This document shows positions 63,850 to 64,000 of a DNA stretch of 64,000 nt, piece after piece. Numbering within the stretch: the stretch's first letter is position 1; every line of letters begins with the position of its first letter. The notes beneath the pieces are model-generated. The model did not search any database and was not told where the DNA came from. It saw nothing but the letters and a program-made list of their open reading frames with translations. Made by a program: the position numbers and the translations under genes. Source of the stretch: Taudactylus pleione (lineage: Eukaryota > Chordata > Amphibia > Anura > Myobatrachidae); NCBI GenBank assembly GCA_031769625.1, contig JAUIMM010000211.1:10187001-10251000 (forward strand), given 5' to 3'.

Positions 63850-64000
63850 GGGGTCTATTTACTAAGCAGTGTTAGCAGGGCCGGATTACAGGCAGGGCGA
63901 CAGGGGCGGTCGCCCCTGGCCCTCACACACAGGGGGCCCCCACATACTTGCCAACACTCCCCGCATTCTGCTGGATACACCAGTTTCACCAACAAGTCTC
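63850..64000. mobile_element. CCAAT-core MITE start interrupted by a CAGGGCCGGATTA element (runs off window)
   Basis: GGGGTCTATTTACTAAGCAG (63851) breaks off after GTGTTAG, where CAGGGCCGGATTACAGGC begins (63877). The same start is at 12946, so this looks like a second element inserted in the MITE. Confidence 0.6.

Noticed and set aside
60162..64000. Upstream PARVB exon (…KFKELVK segment)
   Set aside because: I looked for the conserved segment with a matching donor on the minus strand and found none, so it is probably beyond the window.

Overview
This window is vertebrate nuclear DNA, most likely from a frog or toad. There is no prokaryotic gene structure. Coding sequence is a thin scatter of short exons with GT/AG splice sites on the minus strand, embedded in a very dense load of DNA transposons, palindromic MITEs, satellites and one DIRS retrotransposon. 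The amphibian call is an inference from this repeat mix (DIRS elements, CCAAT-core palindromic MITEs, hAT, Tc1 and Tigger families). No species can be named from the sequence alone.

Host genes: two paralogous parvin genes lie head to tail on the minus strand, PARVB upstream and PARVG downstream, the same neighbour order as in human. PARVB is represented by its last ten coding exons (60161 down to the stop codon at 36637), from the start of the first calponin-homology (CH) domain to the C-terminus, 273 residues. Its N-terminal exons lie beyond 64000. PARVG starts at 28626 with its first coding exon and runs through five coding exons to 1261; the rest lies before position 1. Homologous exons of the two genes have identical lengths (103, 141 and 116 bp) and the same phases. 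Parvins are the CH-domain partners of integrin-linked kinase (ILK) and PINCH at focal adhesions; beta-parvin is broadly expressed and gamma-parvin is mainly in blood cells.

Mobile DNA by region: 860-1209 hAT MITE; 1990-2290 large palindrome; 3174-8687 a hAT element whose internal part has been inverted, carrying an open 815-codon transposase; 9003-9915 minisatellite; 14822-16470 non-LTR retrotransposon 3' end split by a hAT MITE; 16690-18248 near full-length but frameshifted Tc1; 19313-20130 hairpin-rich MITE and minisatellite; 21750-22090 Tc1 remnant; 24244-24971 an 80-bp tandem array that nearly touches a PARVG splice donor; 26096-28357 a 39-bp minisatellite in PARVG intron 1; 32423-33600 a 200-bp inverted repeat that is open in the same frame in both arms; 52320-58458 a DIRS element with long open gag, RT/RNase H and tyrosine-recombinase frames, inserted into a MITE that is itself inserted in a satellite array; 62774-63218 Tigger-type element; 63501-63849 foldback. 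Palindromic MITEs of several families are scattered throughout.

I see no convincing new multi-gene system. The most unusual items are the inverted hAT composite, the apparently intact DIRS element, the 80-bp array beside an exon, and the unidentified inverted repeat with an open frame.
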